Assembly: GCF_028473145.1 (NCBI RefSeq)
Contig: NZ_CP092370.1
Span: 1,550,001-1,614,000 of the forward strand
Origin: Flavobacterium sp. CBA20B-1
GTDB lineage: Bacteria > Bacteroidota > Bacteroidia > Flavobacteriales > Flavobacteriaceae
Reading direction: 5' to 3'
Length of the DNA stretch: 64,000 nucleotides
This document shows positions 46,376 through 55,906 of this stretch, piece by piece (within the stretch, counting starts at the first letter, position 1; each line of letters begins with the position of its first letter). The notes under the pieces were generated by a model. It had not been told where the DNA came from. It ran no database searches and was given only the letters and a program-made list of their open reading frames with translations. Made by a program: the position numbers and the translations under genes.

Positions 46376-46449
46376 TAGTCCCGGGCAGACTCGAACTGCC
46401 GACCCCTACATTATCAGTGTAGTACTCTAACCAGCTGAGCTACGAGACT
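46376..46449 (-). tRNA. tRNA-Ile (GAT)
   Basis: 74-nt cloverleaf in the 16S-23S spacer: acceptor AGTCTCG/CGGGACT, anticodon loop CTGATAA with GAT, discriminator A. Confidence 0.97.
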
Positions 46450-46516
46450 CTGTATTTTTTATTCTGCTTTTTTTTGAACCAACAGTTAAAGAGTAAAAGA
46501 TGTTTAAACCATCTCT

Positions 46517-48034
<1,518 letters not shown>

Positions 48035-48170
48035 GTATAATTTTTTTTATTGTTGATGTGTCGTTTAAAACCTCTTGGTGACCCAAGAGCTTTTACTCTT
48101 TAATTCTCTGTTAATCCAATATGTCTATGAACTTATTCTTCTTTCCTTCGCTTCTCTCTCAAAGCGGTTG

Positions 48171-48201
48171 CAAAAGTAAAACTTATTTTTTAATCAGCAA
48201 A
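48171..48201 (-). promoter_or_regulatory. 16S rRNA promoter
   Basis: Minus strand: TTTG (48201-48198), 19-bp spacer, TACTTTTG (48178-48171), followed by CAACCGCTTT. A consensus match about 140 bp before the 16S gene. Confidence 0.8.
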
Positions 48202-48236
48202 TTTATTTTTGCTTTTTTTTGAAAAAGTTTTTTTTG

Positions 48237-48311
48237 TGGGCGATGAGGGGTTCGAACCCCCGACCCCCTCGGTGTAAACGAGGTGCTCTGAACCAGCTGA
48301 GCTAATCGCCC
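48237..48311 (-). tRNA. tRNA-Val (TAC)
   Basis: 75-nt cloverleaf: acceptor GGGCGAT/ATCGCCC, anticodon loop TTTACAC with TAC, discriminator A. It lies ~200 bp upstream of 16S on the same strand. Confidence 0.97.
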
Positions 48312-48332
48312 TTTTTCTTTTTGAACGGACTG

Positions 48333-48365
48333 CAAAGATAATAACCTTTTTCTATACCATCCAAA
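48333..48365 (-). promoter_or_regulatory. tRNA-Val proximal promoter
   Basis: Minus strand: TTTG (48365-48362), 21-bp spacer, TATCTTTG (48340-48333), about 20 bp before the tRNA. Confidence 0.6.
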
Positions 48366-48421
48366 TTTATTTTTTACTTTTTTTTCTAGGAACGTGGCTT
48401 TCGTTGTCCTGAAAGCGGTTG

Positions 48422-48454
48422 CAAATATACTACTCTTTTTTTGGCTTTTGCAAA
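48422..48454 (-). promoter_or_regulatory. Upstream stable-RNA promoter
   Basis: Minus strand: TTTG (48454-48451), 21-bp spacer, TATATTTG (48429-48422), followed by CAACCGCTTT as in the 16S promoter. Probably the distal promoter of tRNA-Val. Confidence 0.6.
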
Positions 48455-48534
48455 TGCTTTTTGAAAGTTTTTTAAACTTTTTTGTAATTATTTGACAGCG
48501 TGTGGTTTTGAAGTTTTAGCTAGGTTAAAATAAT

Positions 48535-48563
48535 CTTTGCCAAAGTTTGGAACTTTGGCAAAG
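48535..48563. repeat. CTTTGCCAAAG hairpin repeat, copy 1
   Basis: Perfect 11-bp inverted repeat CTTTGCCAAAG / CTTTGGCAAAG with a 7-nt loop. The same element occurs at 52661-52689. It may also serve as terminator of the T9SS gene ending at 48590. Confidence 0.75.
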
Positions 48564-48589
48564 TTGTTTTGAAGCTACAGAAAAAAAAA

Positions 48590-49687
48590 CTACTTTTTCA
48601 CCAGCTTCTTAACCGCTGTGCCTTGGTTGGTTTGCAAATGCAGCATATACGTGCCGCTTGCTAAGTTTGCAACGTTTAATTGTATATCGGTTTCGTTGTT
48701 GTAGTTTTGAGTACTAAATTGCTTGCCTGCAACATCATATACCGTGATTTGCTGTATCTGCATATTCTCGGCGTTGGTGATGTTTACCACGCTGTTTGCT
48801 GGGTTGGGGTATAAGTTAAATTTTGCAGCCAACTGCTCGGTAGTTGCTAAAGTGGGTACCGTGTTTTGAGCTACTAAATTAATGTTATCTATTTTGGGGG
48901 TATAAAAAGTACCATCAACATCGCCAGACTTCGTGTAAAAAAACACTAATTCAACAGGGCTGTCATCAGGCAAGGGGTTGCCCTCGGTATCTAAACCACC
49001 CAACTCTAAAGTAAATGCAATGTTTTTAACATTCGTATAGTTTAAAGTTGGTATGCTGAAATACGCTTTGTTGTTATCATAATCTATATACATTTCTACA
49101 GTAATCCAACTGCCCATTGGTGGCGGTTGTAAGGGGGTACCGGGGCTTACCAATACAGCTTCACCTCCTCCGCGATTAAAATTACCCCTAGAAAAATCAA
49201 AACCGGCACCAAAACGATGATAACGAGGTTCATATGAAAACCTGGTCAACCCTCCTTCCTTGCTGTATAAAATTATACGTATTGGATCAGATGGAGGAGT
49301 GGAGCTTATATAACTATCATCTACATACAAATCAAAACTGCACTTAAAAACATTATTACCTGCCGTACGCTGCTGCCAATAGGTGTTTAAATCGGTACGG
49401 AATAAAGTACGGTTCGCTTCGCCTTTTTTGGTGAGGGGTCCTATTTGTGCAACATTCCCTTTGTTGGCTTCGGCTACAATTTTATAATCGTTATTGATAA
49501 GCGGTAAATTGTAAATGAGCTTATTTACAGATTTGGTAAACCAACCGCCTACACCAGGTACCGTGCCGTTATAATCGGTGCCTATATTTCCCACAGGATA
49601 ATTGTTAAAATTTTCGGTGTAGAGTACTTGGGCAGTTAAGTTATAAACGCCTAATAAGGTGGTTATAATAAGGAGAATCTTTTTCAT
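48590..49687 (-). CDS. T9SS-secreted protein with type A sorting domain
   Basis: A 365-residue protein: signal peptide (ends LTAQ), a ~260-residue beta-sandwich-like region (TENFNNYPVGNIG at its start, DLYVDDSYIS, WITVEMYIDYDNNKAYFS), then the type A sorting domain (FNLYPNPANSV ... YDVAGKQF ... LASGTYMLHLQT ... KKLVKK). The middle resembles concanavalin-like lectin/glucanase folds; no catalytic residues can be named. It starts 10 bp after the frame-shifted lipoprotein gene and should be co-transcribed with it. Confidence 0.87.
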   Translation of the reverse strand: MKKILLIITTLLGVYNLTAQVLYTENFNNYPVGNIGTDYNGTVPGVGGWFTKSVNKLIYNLPLINNDYKIVAEANKGNVAQIGPLTKKGEANRTLFRTDLNTYWQQRTAGNNVFKCSFDLYVDDSYISSTPPSDPIRIILYSKEGGLTRFSYEPRYHRFGAGFDFSRGNFNRGGGEAVLVSPGTPLQPPPMGSWITVEMYIDYDNNKAYFSIPTLNYTNVKNIAFTLELGGLDTEGNPLPDDSPVELVFFYTKSGDVDGTFYTPKIDNINLVAQNTVPTLATTEQLAAKFNLYPNPANSVVNITNAENMQIQQITVYDVAGKQFSTQNYNNETDIQLNVANLASGTYMLHLQTNQGTAVKKLVKK

Positions 49688-49697
49688 AGTTAACTAT

Positions 49698-50739
49698 TTA
49701 CTCTATATAAATTTTTACTCCACGAGGTTGTCTATTAGGTTTTGGCACCCAAGGACCGGTAAGAGCCGGAATTTGAACCCACTCATCATAAAACGGCACG
49801 GTAGTTATTTTGCGAATACCAGTGCCGCTGCCTGGGGTAGCAGTACCAAACAACTCTCTAGACCTTTTGCGATGTTGAGGATCTGGACCTGTAAACGTAA
49901 TTGGATCAACAACAATTTCTTTTGTGCTTACACCACTGGGGCTATCGTGATAAAACAAAACGCTGCCAAAAGGCATATCTGAAAGCCCCATTGGAGACCA
50001 ATCACCATTTGTAGTAACATTATTTTCTAAGGCTAATACATAATACGCATCGGGGTCAAAATTATACATATCGGTACCAAACTCTACTTTGTAATAAAAC
50101 ACTTTGCCATACTCGCGCAACAAACGTTCTTCTGCACCCGTACCAGCAGGTGGCGGCGCAGGTAATGGATACCCTAACTGCATAGGTTGTACAATATTGT
50201 TGTTTACAATATCAAAACCAATACTGTTTAAATTATAATTAATACCCACTGGTATGTTTACTAACGGGCAATGATCTTCATCGTGTTGCACCCACAACTC
50301 GTGGGTGTACCAACCTGTACCAGGCACTTGTGTTAATACAATAGGATTTGCTTGTACATAATCGCCGTATTCATTTCCACTGGCAAAAAGATTTGGATAG
50401 GCACCGCTTGCCAAGTTAAACCCACCTGTTGGGGTATTGTAAAAACCGTCATTAGCACCATCATAATATGCCAAACCTATATAAGGGGTTACCCGGACGT
50501 GTACACCGTCGTTCATTGTACCGCTGTATAATTCGTATTTCACTTTATACAATGAATCAATATCCCATGGCGACTCATAAGAATCAGACATGCTATAAGT
50601 TGCATACTGTGAACCGGGATTAGAAGGATGCTCTGAAGTACTTGCTTGACCATTGTCCTCAAATACACTGTCGGTTGTACATGCTGTAAGGGTTAGGCCT
50701 ATTACCCCCCCCCCACAAAATTTTGCTTAATTTGCTCAT
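49698..50739 (-). pseudogene. Lipoprotein gene out of frame at a G10 tract (possible phase-variable OFF state)
   Basis: From the ATG at 50739 the frame reads MSKLSKILWGG, then enters ten G (50714-50705 on this strand) and stops after about 26 codons. With nine G the same start would run on as VIGLTLTACTTDSVFED, a lipobox signal, and stay open through 297 further residues (YESPWDIDSLYK ... RQPRGVKIYIE) to 49698. So the full product would be a lipoprotein of about 345 residues, not a known family. A G10 run is very unusual in this AT-rich DNA and is a classic slippage site; a sequencing error is the alternative. Followed after 10 bp by a T9SS cargo gene. Confidence 0.8.
50705..50714 (-). repeat. 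Homopolymer of ten G (minus strand)
   Basis: Ten consecutive C on the plus strand within the signal-peptide codons of the lipoprotein gene. It is one base longer than the number that restores the frame. Confidence 0.9.
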
Positions 50740-50801
50740 AATTATTATATTTAAGTTGATTGAATTGTAAATATAATAAAAAAATTAACATGTTGTTAAA
50801 T

Positions 50802-52590
50802 AAGAAGCTGTCCGAAAAGTCGGACAGCTTTTTTTTGTTGTATTTTTTCTCCAAAATAATTATCTTAGAGTTGCACAAAAAACCAACAATGGCTAAGGTA
50901 GTTTTTAAAAATCAAACAGGCAATAGTCCTGAACTTTTTCCGATTAATATTTTTGATAAAATCCCTAATAATCACCCTGTTCGATTAATCGAAGAGGTCG
51001 TTAACTCGTTGGATATTAGCAATATAATTAAGTTGTACAAAGGAGGTGGTACCTCTGCATATCATCCAAGAATGATGATTAAAGTGTTGTTTTACAGCTA
51101 TTTGTCAAACGTTTATTCTTGCCGGAAAATAGCTAAAGCACTCACCGAAAACATCTATTTCATGTACATTTCGGGCAACTCTACGCCCGATTTCCGAACC
51201 ATTAACGACTTTCGAGGGAAAATATTAAAAAATCATATTCAACAACTATTTGCCGAAGTAGTGAAAATGCTGGTTGAAATGGGCTATGTAAGTCTTGATA
51301 TTCAGTACATTGATGGAACAAAAATCGAAGCCAAATCGAATCGTTATACTTTTGTTTGGAGAGGTTCGATTGAAAAATACAAGGAAAAATTAGAAGTTAA
51401 AATCAACACGATTATTTCAGATATCGAAAGTGCTATTCAGTCTGATAATCAAGAAATTAACAAAGAAGAATTACCTAAAAGCATCAATTCGGAAGAACTT
51501 CGGGAGAAGCTATCGATCTTGAATAAAAAGCTGAAAGAACCCACTAAAAAACAGGCAAAAGAGCTACAAAAACTTCAGGATGAGCATCTTCCAAAATTAG
51601 AAAAATACGAAAAAGACCTAGAAACTTTAGGCGATAGGAATTCTTACAGCAAAACCGACCCTGGCGCTACTTTTATGCGGATGAAGGAAGATCACATGAA
51701 AAACGGACAGCTTAAACCGGCTTATAATACGCAGATTTCAACTGAAAATCAGTTTATTACCCACGTTTCCATCCATCAAAAACCGGGGGATACCACGACT
51801 TTGGAATCGCATCTCGATGGTTTTGAAAATCTCTATGGAAAACAAAGCAAAGATGTGGTTGCCGATGCAGGTTATGGAAGCGAAGAAAATTACGAAATGC
51901 TTGAAAATAAAAGCATTAAAGCCTACGTGAAGTACAATTATTTTCACAAAGAAGCGAAACGGACGATGAAAAATAATCCGTTTTTGGTTCAGAATTTATT
52001 CTACAACAAAGAACAAGATTTTTACGTTTGTCCGATGGGGCAACGAATGGAAAATGTTGGCAAAGGAAAACGAATTTCGAGCAACGGACACGAATCGAAA
52101 GTGTCTTATTATCAATCAAAAAACTGTAATAATTGTCCGCTTCGAGAGGAATGTTTCAATGCAAAAGGTAATCGCAGAATAGAAGTCAATCACCGTTTGA
52201 ATGAGCTTAAAGAAAGAGCGAGAAATTTATTAACGAGCGAGAAAGGGCTGGAACATCGCAGTAGACGCCCTATAGAAGTAGAGGCTGTTTTTGGGCAACT
52301 CAAGTACAATAATGATTTTAATAGATTTACATTCAAAGGCTTAGAGAAAGTAGAATTAGAATTTCTACTGATGGCTCTTGGACATAATTTTAGAAAAATG
52401 GTGGCTGTAGCAGTTGCGGGAAGAAAAACGGTATTCAAACGCCGTATTTTTGGTTCTAAACTTGTCATTTTTGTCGAATTTAGATGCTATCAGCGGTCTT
52501 TATTTCAAAAAAAGCAAGAAATTAACTTTAGTGATGATGTTGAAAAGTTAGTAGTATAACAAAGAGGCTATCCTTTTTGGACAGCCTCTT
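50802..52590 (+). mobile_element. IS1182-family insertion sequence
   Basis: About 1.79 kb with one transposase gene. Imperfect terminal inverted repeats: the left end begins AAGAAGCTGTCC (50802) and the right end, reversed, AAGAGGCTGTCC (52590). Each end contains an inner inverted copy (GGACAGCTT at 50822-50830; GGCTATCC at 52566-52573), giving hairpins. No clear target duplication is seen. Confidence 0.85.
50889..52559 (+). CDS. IS1182-family transposase
   Basis: A 556-residue DDE transposase. N-terminal domain (MAKVVFKNQTGNSPELFP, then SAYHPRMMIKVLFYSYL), catalytic Asp in YIDGTKIEAKSNR, second Asp in VVADAGYGSEENYE, a CPLREEC zinc-like segment, and Glu in RRPIEVEAVFGQLKYNNDF. An insertion with coiled-coil character sits between the first and second Asp. 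It looks intact. The ATG at 50889 is preferred over an upstream ATG at 50760 that lies outside the element. Confidence 0.92.
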   Translation: MAKVVFKNQTGNSPELFPINIFDKIPNNHPVRLIEEVVNSLDISNIIKLYKGGGTSAYHPRMMIKVLFYSYLSNVYSCRKIAKALTENIYFMYISGNSTPDFRTINDFRGKILKNHIQQLFAEVVKMLVEMGYVSLDIQYIDGTKIEAKSNRYTFVWRGSIEKYKEKLEVKINTIISDIESAIQSDNQEINKEELPKSINSEELREKLSILNKKLKEPTKKQAKELQKLQDEHLPKLEKYEKDLETLGDRNSYSKTDPGATFMRMKEDHMKNGQLKPAYNTQISTENQFITHVSIHQKPGDTTTLESHLDGFENLYGKQSKDVVADAGYGSEENYEMLENKSIKAYVKYNYFHKEAKRTMKNNPFLVQNLFYNKEQDFYVCPMGQRMENVGKGKRISSNGHESKVSYYQSKNCNNCPLREECFNAKGNRRIEVNHRLNELKERARNLLTSEKGLEHRSRRPIEVEAVFGQLKYNNDFNRFTFKGLEKVELEFLLMALGHNFRKMVAVAVAGRKTVFKRRIFGSKLVIFVEFRCYQRSLFQKKQEINFSDDVEKLVV

Positions 52591-52660
52591 GTATAAAATC
52601 TTATTTCATTTCCTGCAACCAATTGCGCATTGAAACTTCTTCGTTGATAATGTTTTTAAT

Positions 52661-52689
52661 CTTTGCCAAAGTTCTAAACTTTGGCAAAG
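52661..52689. repeat. CTTTGCCAAAG hairpin repeat, copy 2
   Basis: Same 11-bp inverted repeat as 48535-48563 with a different loop (TTCTAAA). The flanking bases (AAT before, TTGT after) are also the same. Confidence 0.75.
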
Positions 52690-52731
52690 TTGTACAATTT
52701 TAAAACATACAATTTACATTATACAGTAAAA

Positions 52732-52807
52732 ACCGCGTTAGGGATAGCAGCGAAAATCCTTTTTGTGAGCTCGCGAACAAAAAGATTGTAGCGAATAGCC
52801 CGACCCG
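52732..52807. ncRNA. Structured element typical of flavobacterial intergenic regions (candidate Flavo-1-like RNA)
   Basis: An outer GGG/CCC pairing (52741-52743 with 52799-52801) encloses two similar internal strands (AGCAGCG at 52746 and TGTAGCG at 52788). An inner 11-position stem ATCCTTTTTGT / ACAAAAAGAT (one bulge) follows. From memory, this 'TTAGGG ... AGCCCGACC' layout recurs between genes of flavobacteria and may be the Flavo-1 motif. Strand and function uncertain. Confidence 0.4.
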
Positions 52808-52994
52808 ACTGTTTGCTTGGATTTTTCTGTGGTGGACGAAATGGTATGTGTACCCTGAGCTTTGTTTTGAAACGGAATGGAAGGGGAACGCCCAAATTTA
52901 ATTTATACTTATTAAAGGCGCTGAAATTAAACAGATTAAGGGTTAAGCTAAATTTCTTTGGTTAATTTATTAGGTTTTGTAAGGTTTTTGCGTT

Positions 52995-53002
52995 TATATT
53001 TG
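52995..53002 (+). promoter_or_regulatory. -7 box of tRNA-Trp
   Basis: TATATTTG, 15 bp before the tRNA, followed by CAACCG as at the rrn promoters. No TTTG at 19 bp. Confidence 0.6.
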
Positions 53003-53017
53003 CAACCGAAATGTTCT

Positions 53018-53088
53018 ACGGGTGTAGTTCAAGGGTAGAATAGCGGTCTCCAAAACCGTTGATGGGGGTTCGAATCCCTCCACCCGTG
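53018..53088 (+). tRNA. tRNA-Trp (CCA)
   Basis: 71-nt cloverleaf: acceptor ACGGGTG/CACCCGT, anticodon loop CTCCAAA with CCA, discriminator G. Confidence 0.97.
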
Positions 53089-53092
53089 CATA

Positions 53093-53120
53093 AAAAAACC
53101 AGCTGATGAGCTGGTTTTTT
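53093..53120. terminator. Bidirectional terminator
   Basis: Perfect 12-bp stem AAAAAACCAGCT / AGCTGGTTTTTT with loop GATG, shared by tRNA-Trp (+) and the beta-barrel gene ending at 53124 (-). Confidence 0.9.
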
Positions 53121-53123
53121 GTT

Positions 53124-54143
53124 TTATAAGCCTAATTGAAGGCCGATGCTCCAATAGTTTTGATCTACTATATTGTCACTGAACACAGGGTTTAGATCGT
53201 ATTTTAGCACCAGCTTGAACGTGTCTTTTCCTGCATAAGCGGTTAAACCGTATTGAAAATCGTTTACGTTCCAATCGCCTTTTTGCTGTTCGGAAATTTT
53301 GTATCCATCGGCGTTTTCGTATCTGATGAATTGTTTGGAATTGATGTTGTACCCTACATATCCTCCTATCCCAAAGTTGATGCCTTCGTTTGTTGTGAAT
53401 CGGCGGTTTGCTTGGTTATAGGTTTTTGTGGTGGTTGTGAAATCTAACGAAAGGGGTATGGTTATATAGGTGTTTCGCAAATAGGCGTAGTTTTTACGCA
53501 ATTCTTTTGTTGAAGGCGCTGTTACTGTTTGGTTACCTGCAAGGGTGAATTCGCGATTTTGTGTGGTTGCTAATCCGTTGTATTTAAAACCTAAACCGTA
53601 ACGAATTCCCCATTTGTTGTTGGTTTTACTGAAAGGTGCTCGTGCGGCGATTCCCCATTCGAAATAATTGGAACGCAGATAACCGAATTCGGAATTGGCG
53701 AAAGCACCATCGGTTGCTACATTGCCTACACCAAATGCCAGATAAGGGGTAACTTTAGTGCGGTATTTTACTACGGTATCCATTTGTACGCCCATGGCAA
53801 AATCGAAAGGTGAGGTTTCTTTGCCCCAATCGTAATCATAGTTTTCTTCGGTTGCATCAACTGCTTCTACTTCAACAACCTCAACTTCTTCCACAACTGG
53901 AACAACTTGTATCGCTACTGGCGGTTCGTTTGAAATTTTGGTGATGATTTGATAGGCTTGCTCTTTTGAGATACGCCCCATATCTACTTGATCATTAACC
54001 ACTTTAATTTTATCGGTTAACGAATAATCTTCGTTGGCAACCGCTTCTTTTATTGCAGTGTTTTTTTCGATGAGGCTATCGATATTCTGTGCTTGTACCG
54101 ATACGGTGAATGCAAATAATGCAAAACATAATAGTTTTTTCAT
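53124..54143 (-). CDS. Outer-membrane beta-barrel protein, paralogue 1
   Basis: A 339-residue protein with signal peptide (ends VQAQ), a helical, acidic N-terminal part (~20-105, with a Val/Glu-rich run) and a C-terminal barrel of alternating aromatic strands ending YWSIGLQLGL. It resembles the next gene upstream in layout and at the C-terminus. Last gene of the ECF sigma operon; a 95-bp gap separates it from its paralogue. Confidence 0.78.
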   Translation of the reverse strand: MKKLLCFALFAFTVSVQAQNIDSLIEKNTAIKEAVANEDYSLTDKIKVVNDQVDMGRISKEQAYQIITKISNEPPVAIQVVPVVEEVEVVEVEAVDATEENYDYDWGKETSPFDFAMGVQMDTVVKYRTKVTPYLAFGVGNVATDGAFANSEFGYLRSNYFEWGIAARAPFSKTNNKWGIRYGLGFKYNGLATTQNREFTLAGNQTVTAPSTKELRKNYAYLRNTYITIPLSLDFTTTTKTYNQANRRFTTNEGINFGIGGYVGYNINSKQFIRYENADGYKISEQQKGDWNVNDFQYGLTAYAGKDTFKLVLKYDLNPVFSDNIVDQNYWSIGLQLGL

Positions 54144-54238
54144 TCTTAAGTATTTAATTTTTTAAGTGAGTGTGTAATTTAATAATTTGTTACATGCAAA
54201 GGCAAAGCTTGTGCCGTTTTTAACATTTTATTACAAAA

Positions 54239-55267
54239 TTATAGTAATTCTATAACAACACTCATATTAAATATGTTTTGATCTGCAAATGATCGTTTAA
54301 ATACTTGGTTTAGATTATAGGTAGCTCTTAAACTAAAATTCTGGTAACCTATATAAGCTCCTACTCCATAAATAAATTGATTGGAATTGAATTTAGCAGC
54401 GGTTGTTTGTCTGTATTTTTCTCCGTCAATTTCATATTCTAACTGCCTACTTAATTGTGAATATCCTAAAAAACCTCCTAGTCCTGCAAAAAAAGATTGG
54501 CGAGATTTTATGATTTGATTTCCAAATTCATCATATTTTCTCTTAGAAAAATCATATTCTAAATAATTAGACCAATTTAGTTCTGTAAAATTCATTCTTG
54601 ATTTAGTTACAGGAAAATCAACATCATCTAAAACGGTTTCGTTATTAACACTCTCAAATGTTTTATTATCTTTTATCTTGAAAAGATGAAAGTTAACGTC
54701 CAGCATAGATTTCCAATAAATTTGGGAAGTTTCTTTTCCAATACGCGTTTTTGCTCCTAAACCAACACCTGCCGAAGAAACAAAACCACTTTCATAGTAA
54801 TCTTTATATACCGAATCGTCAATTATTAAAGAACTGTTACCAAATCTATATTCTACCACAAATAATGATTTATTCTCTATTAACTGCTTTTGATAAGCTG
54901 TCATATCTGAACTAAAATTAATATTATCTTCGATTTTATTATTAATTAGCACTTTAATTTTATCTTCCTGAATTTTGGTTTCTTCTTCGATTTGTTTGGC
55001 ATAAAACTCGGCTTTTTCGTTACGTAACTTATCCGCTTCGGCTTTTGTTAATTCGTTATTTTCAACTTTTAGGTCGATTTCGTTCAAATCCTGTTTCAAC
55101 TTTTCTTTGTTGTTTTTAATGATTAGATCGATATCATATGAAATATCGTTTACCTTTTTTGTAAACTCATTTGCCGATTGCACGGGGCGTTTGTCGCTAA
55201 AAAATTCTTGTGCCTGAACACTTAAAATGCTTAATAAAAATGCGGTTGTTAAAATTACTTTTTTCAT
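54239..55267 (-). CDS. Outer-membrane beta-barrel protein, paralogue 2
   Basis: A 342-residue protein with signal peptide (ends VQAQ), a coiled-coil-like Lys/Glu-rich stretch (residues ~35-110) and a C-terminal barrel (FIYGVGAYIGYQNFSLRATYNLNQVF ... NMSVVIELL). Layout matches the gene downstream. It starts 6 bp after the putative anti-sigma gene. The helical part may sit in the periplasm and sense or tether. Confidence 0.78.
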   Translation of the reverse strand: MKKVILTTAFLLSILSVQAQEFFSDKRPVQSANEFTKKVNDISYDIDLIIKNNKEKLKQDLNEIDLKVENNELTKAEADKLRNEKAEFYAKQIEEETKIQEDKIKVLINNKIEDNINFSSDMTAYQKQLIENKSLFVVEYRFGNSSLIIDDSVYKDYYESGFVSSAGVGLGAKTRIGKETSQIYWKSMLDVNFHLFKIKDNKTFESVNNETVLDDVDFPVTKSRMNFTELNWSNYLEYDFSKRKYDEFGNQIIKSRQSFFAGLGGFLGYSQLSRQLEYEIDGEKYRQTTAAKFNSNQFIYGVGAYIGYQNFSLRATYNLNQVFKRSFADQNIFNMSVVIELL

Positions 55268-55273
55268 AATGGA

Positions 55274-55906
55274 TTATTTTGAATGTGCTACAACTGTGTT
55301 TATTTCCTTTATTTTTTTCCAGAAATTTTGACCGTTTGAAACCATATTGTCGGTTTGGCGTTCCATTTCGGCGCTTCGCAACAATTTGCTTGGATTCACT
55401 TTGATTTCAACTTTTGATGCAGCTATCAAAGGCTTTTCTTCGATTTCCCTATCTGCTTTCTGAATGATAGAATAACTTTCGATTGGCTGACCTACTTCGT
55501 ATTCTTGTGGTTGATTTTTAATATTTTGAACGATTTCTGCAGGAACTTTCTTGATTATTGCCGACTGCTTTTTAGTATCTTCTGTTTTCTGCGGAACAAC
55601 TGCTGTTTTCACAATTGGATGATGGTTTTGTGGTTGCTGTATTTTATTTGATAATGTGTCTTTTGATACATACACATTATTGGAAGCCGGTTGAATCAAT
55701 TCCGAATCTTGCTTCTGTAGTAACGTAAACAACCCGAATAGTACAACAACAGATGCTGCTACTGCCCAATAAATTCTATATGCGTTTTTTGGTTTTGCTT
55801 GTGGTTCGTTTAAAAGATGTTCCATTCGTTGCCATGCATCTGCCGATGGTTTTATTTCACGGCGTTGGAAAAAATCTTTTATTTTTTTTTCAAAATCCTC
55901 CATCAT
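55274..55906 (-). CDS. Putative anti-sigma factor
   Basis: A 210-residue single-pass membrane protein: about 40 cytoplasmic residues (FQRREIKPSADAWQRMEHLLNE), a membrane segment (~45-65, AVAASVVVLFGLFTLL) and a periplasmic tail rich in Pro, Gln and Lys. The W-x-R-M-E-x-L-L pattern after 'PSADAW' is common in Bacteroidota anti-sigma factors. Its ATG directly follows the sigma-factor stop. It probably holds the ECF sigma inactive until an envelope signal is sensed. Confidence 0.8.
   Translation of the reverse strand: MMEDFEKKIKDFFQRREIKPSADAWQRMEHLLNEPQAKPKNAYRIYWAVAASVVVLFGLFTLLQKQDSELIQPASNNVYVSKDTLSNKIQQPQNHHPIVKTAVVPQKTEDTKKQSAIIKKVPAEIVQNIKNQPQEYEVGQPIESYSIIQKADREIEEKPLIAASKVEIKVNPSKLLRSAEMERQTDNMVSNGQNFWKKIKEINTVVAHSK

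Larger units (their letters stand above)
52591..53017. other. Gene-free region between IS and tRNA-Trp
   Basis: 427 bp without a convincing gene. It holds, in order, a short minus-strand coding remnant next to the IS (52602-52658), the CTTTGCCAAAG hairpin repeat, a structured 75-bp repeat-like element and the tRNA-Trp promoter. Confidence 0.7.
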
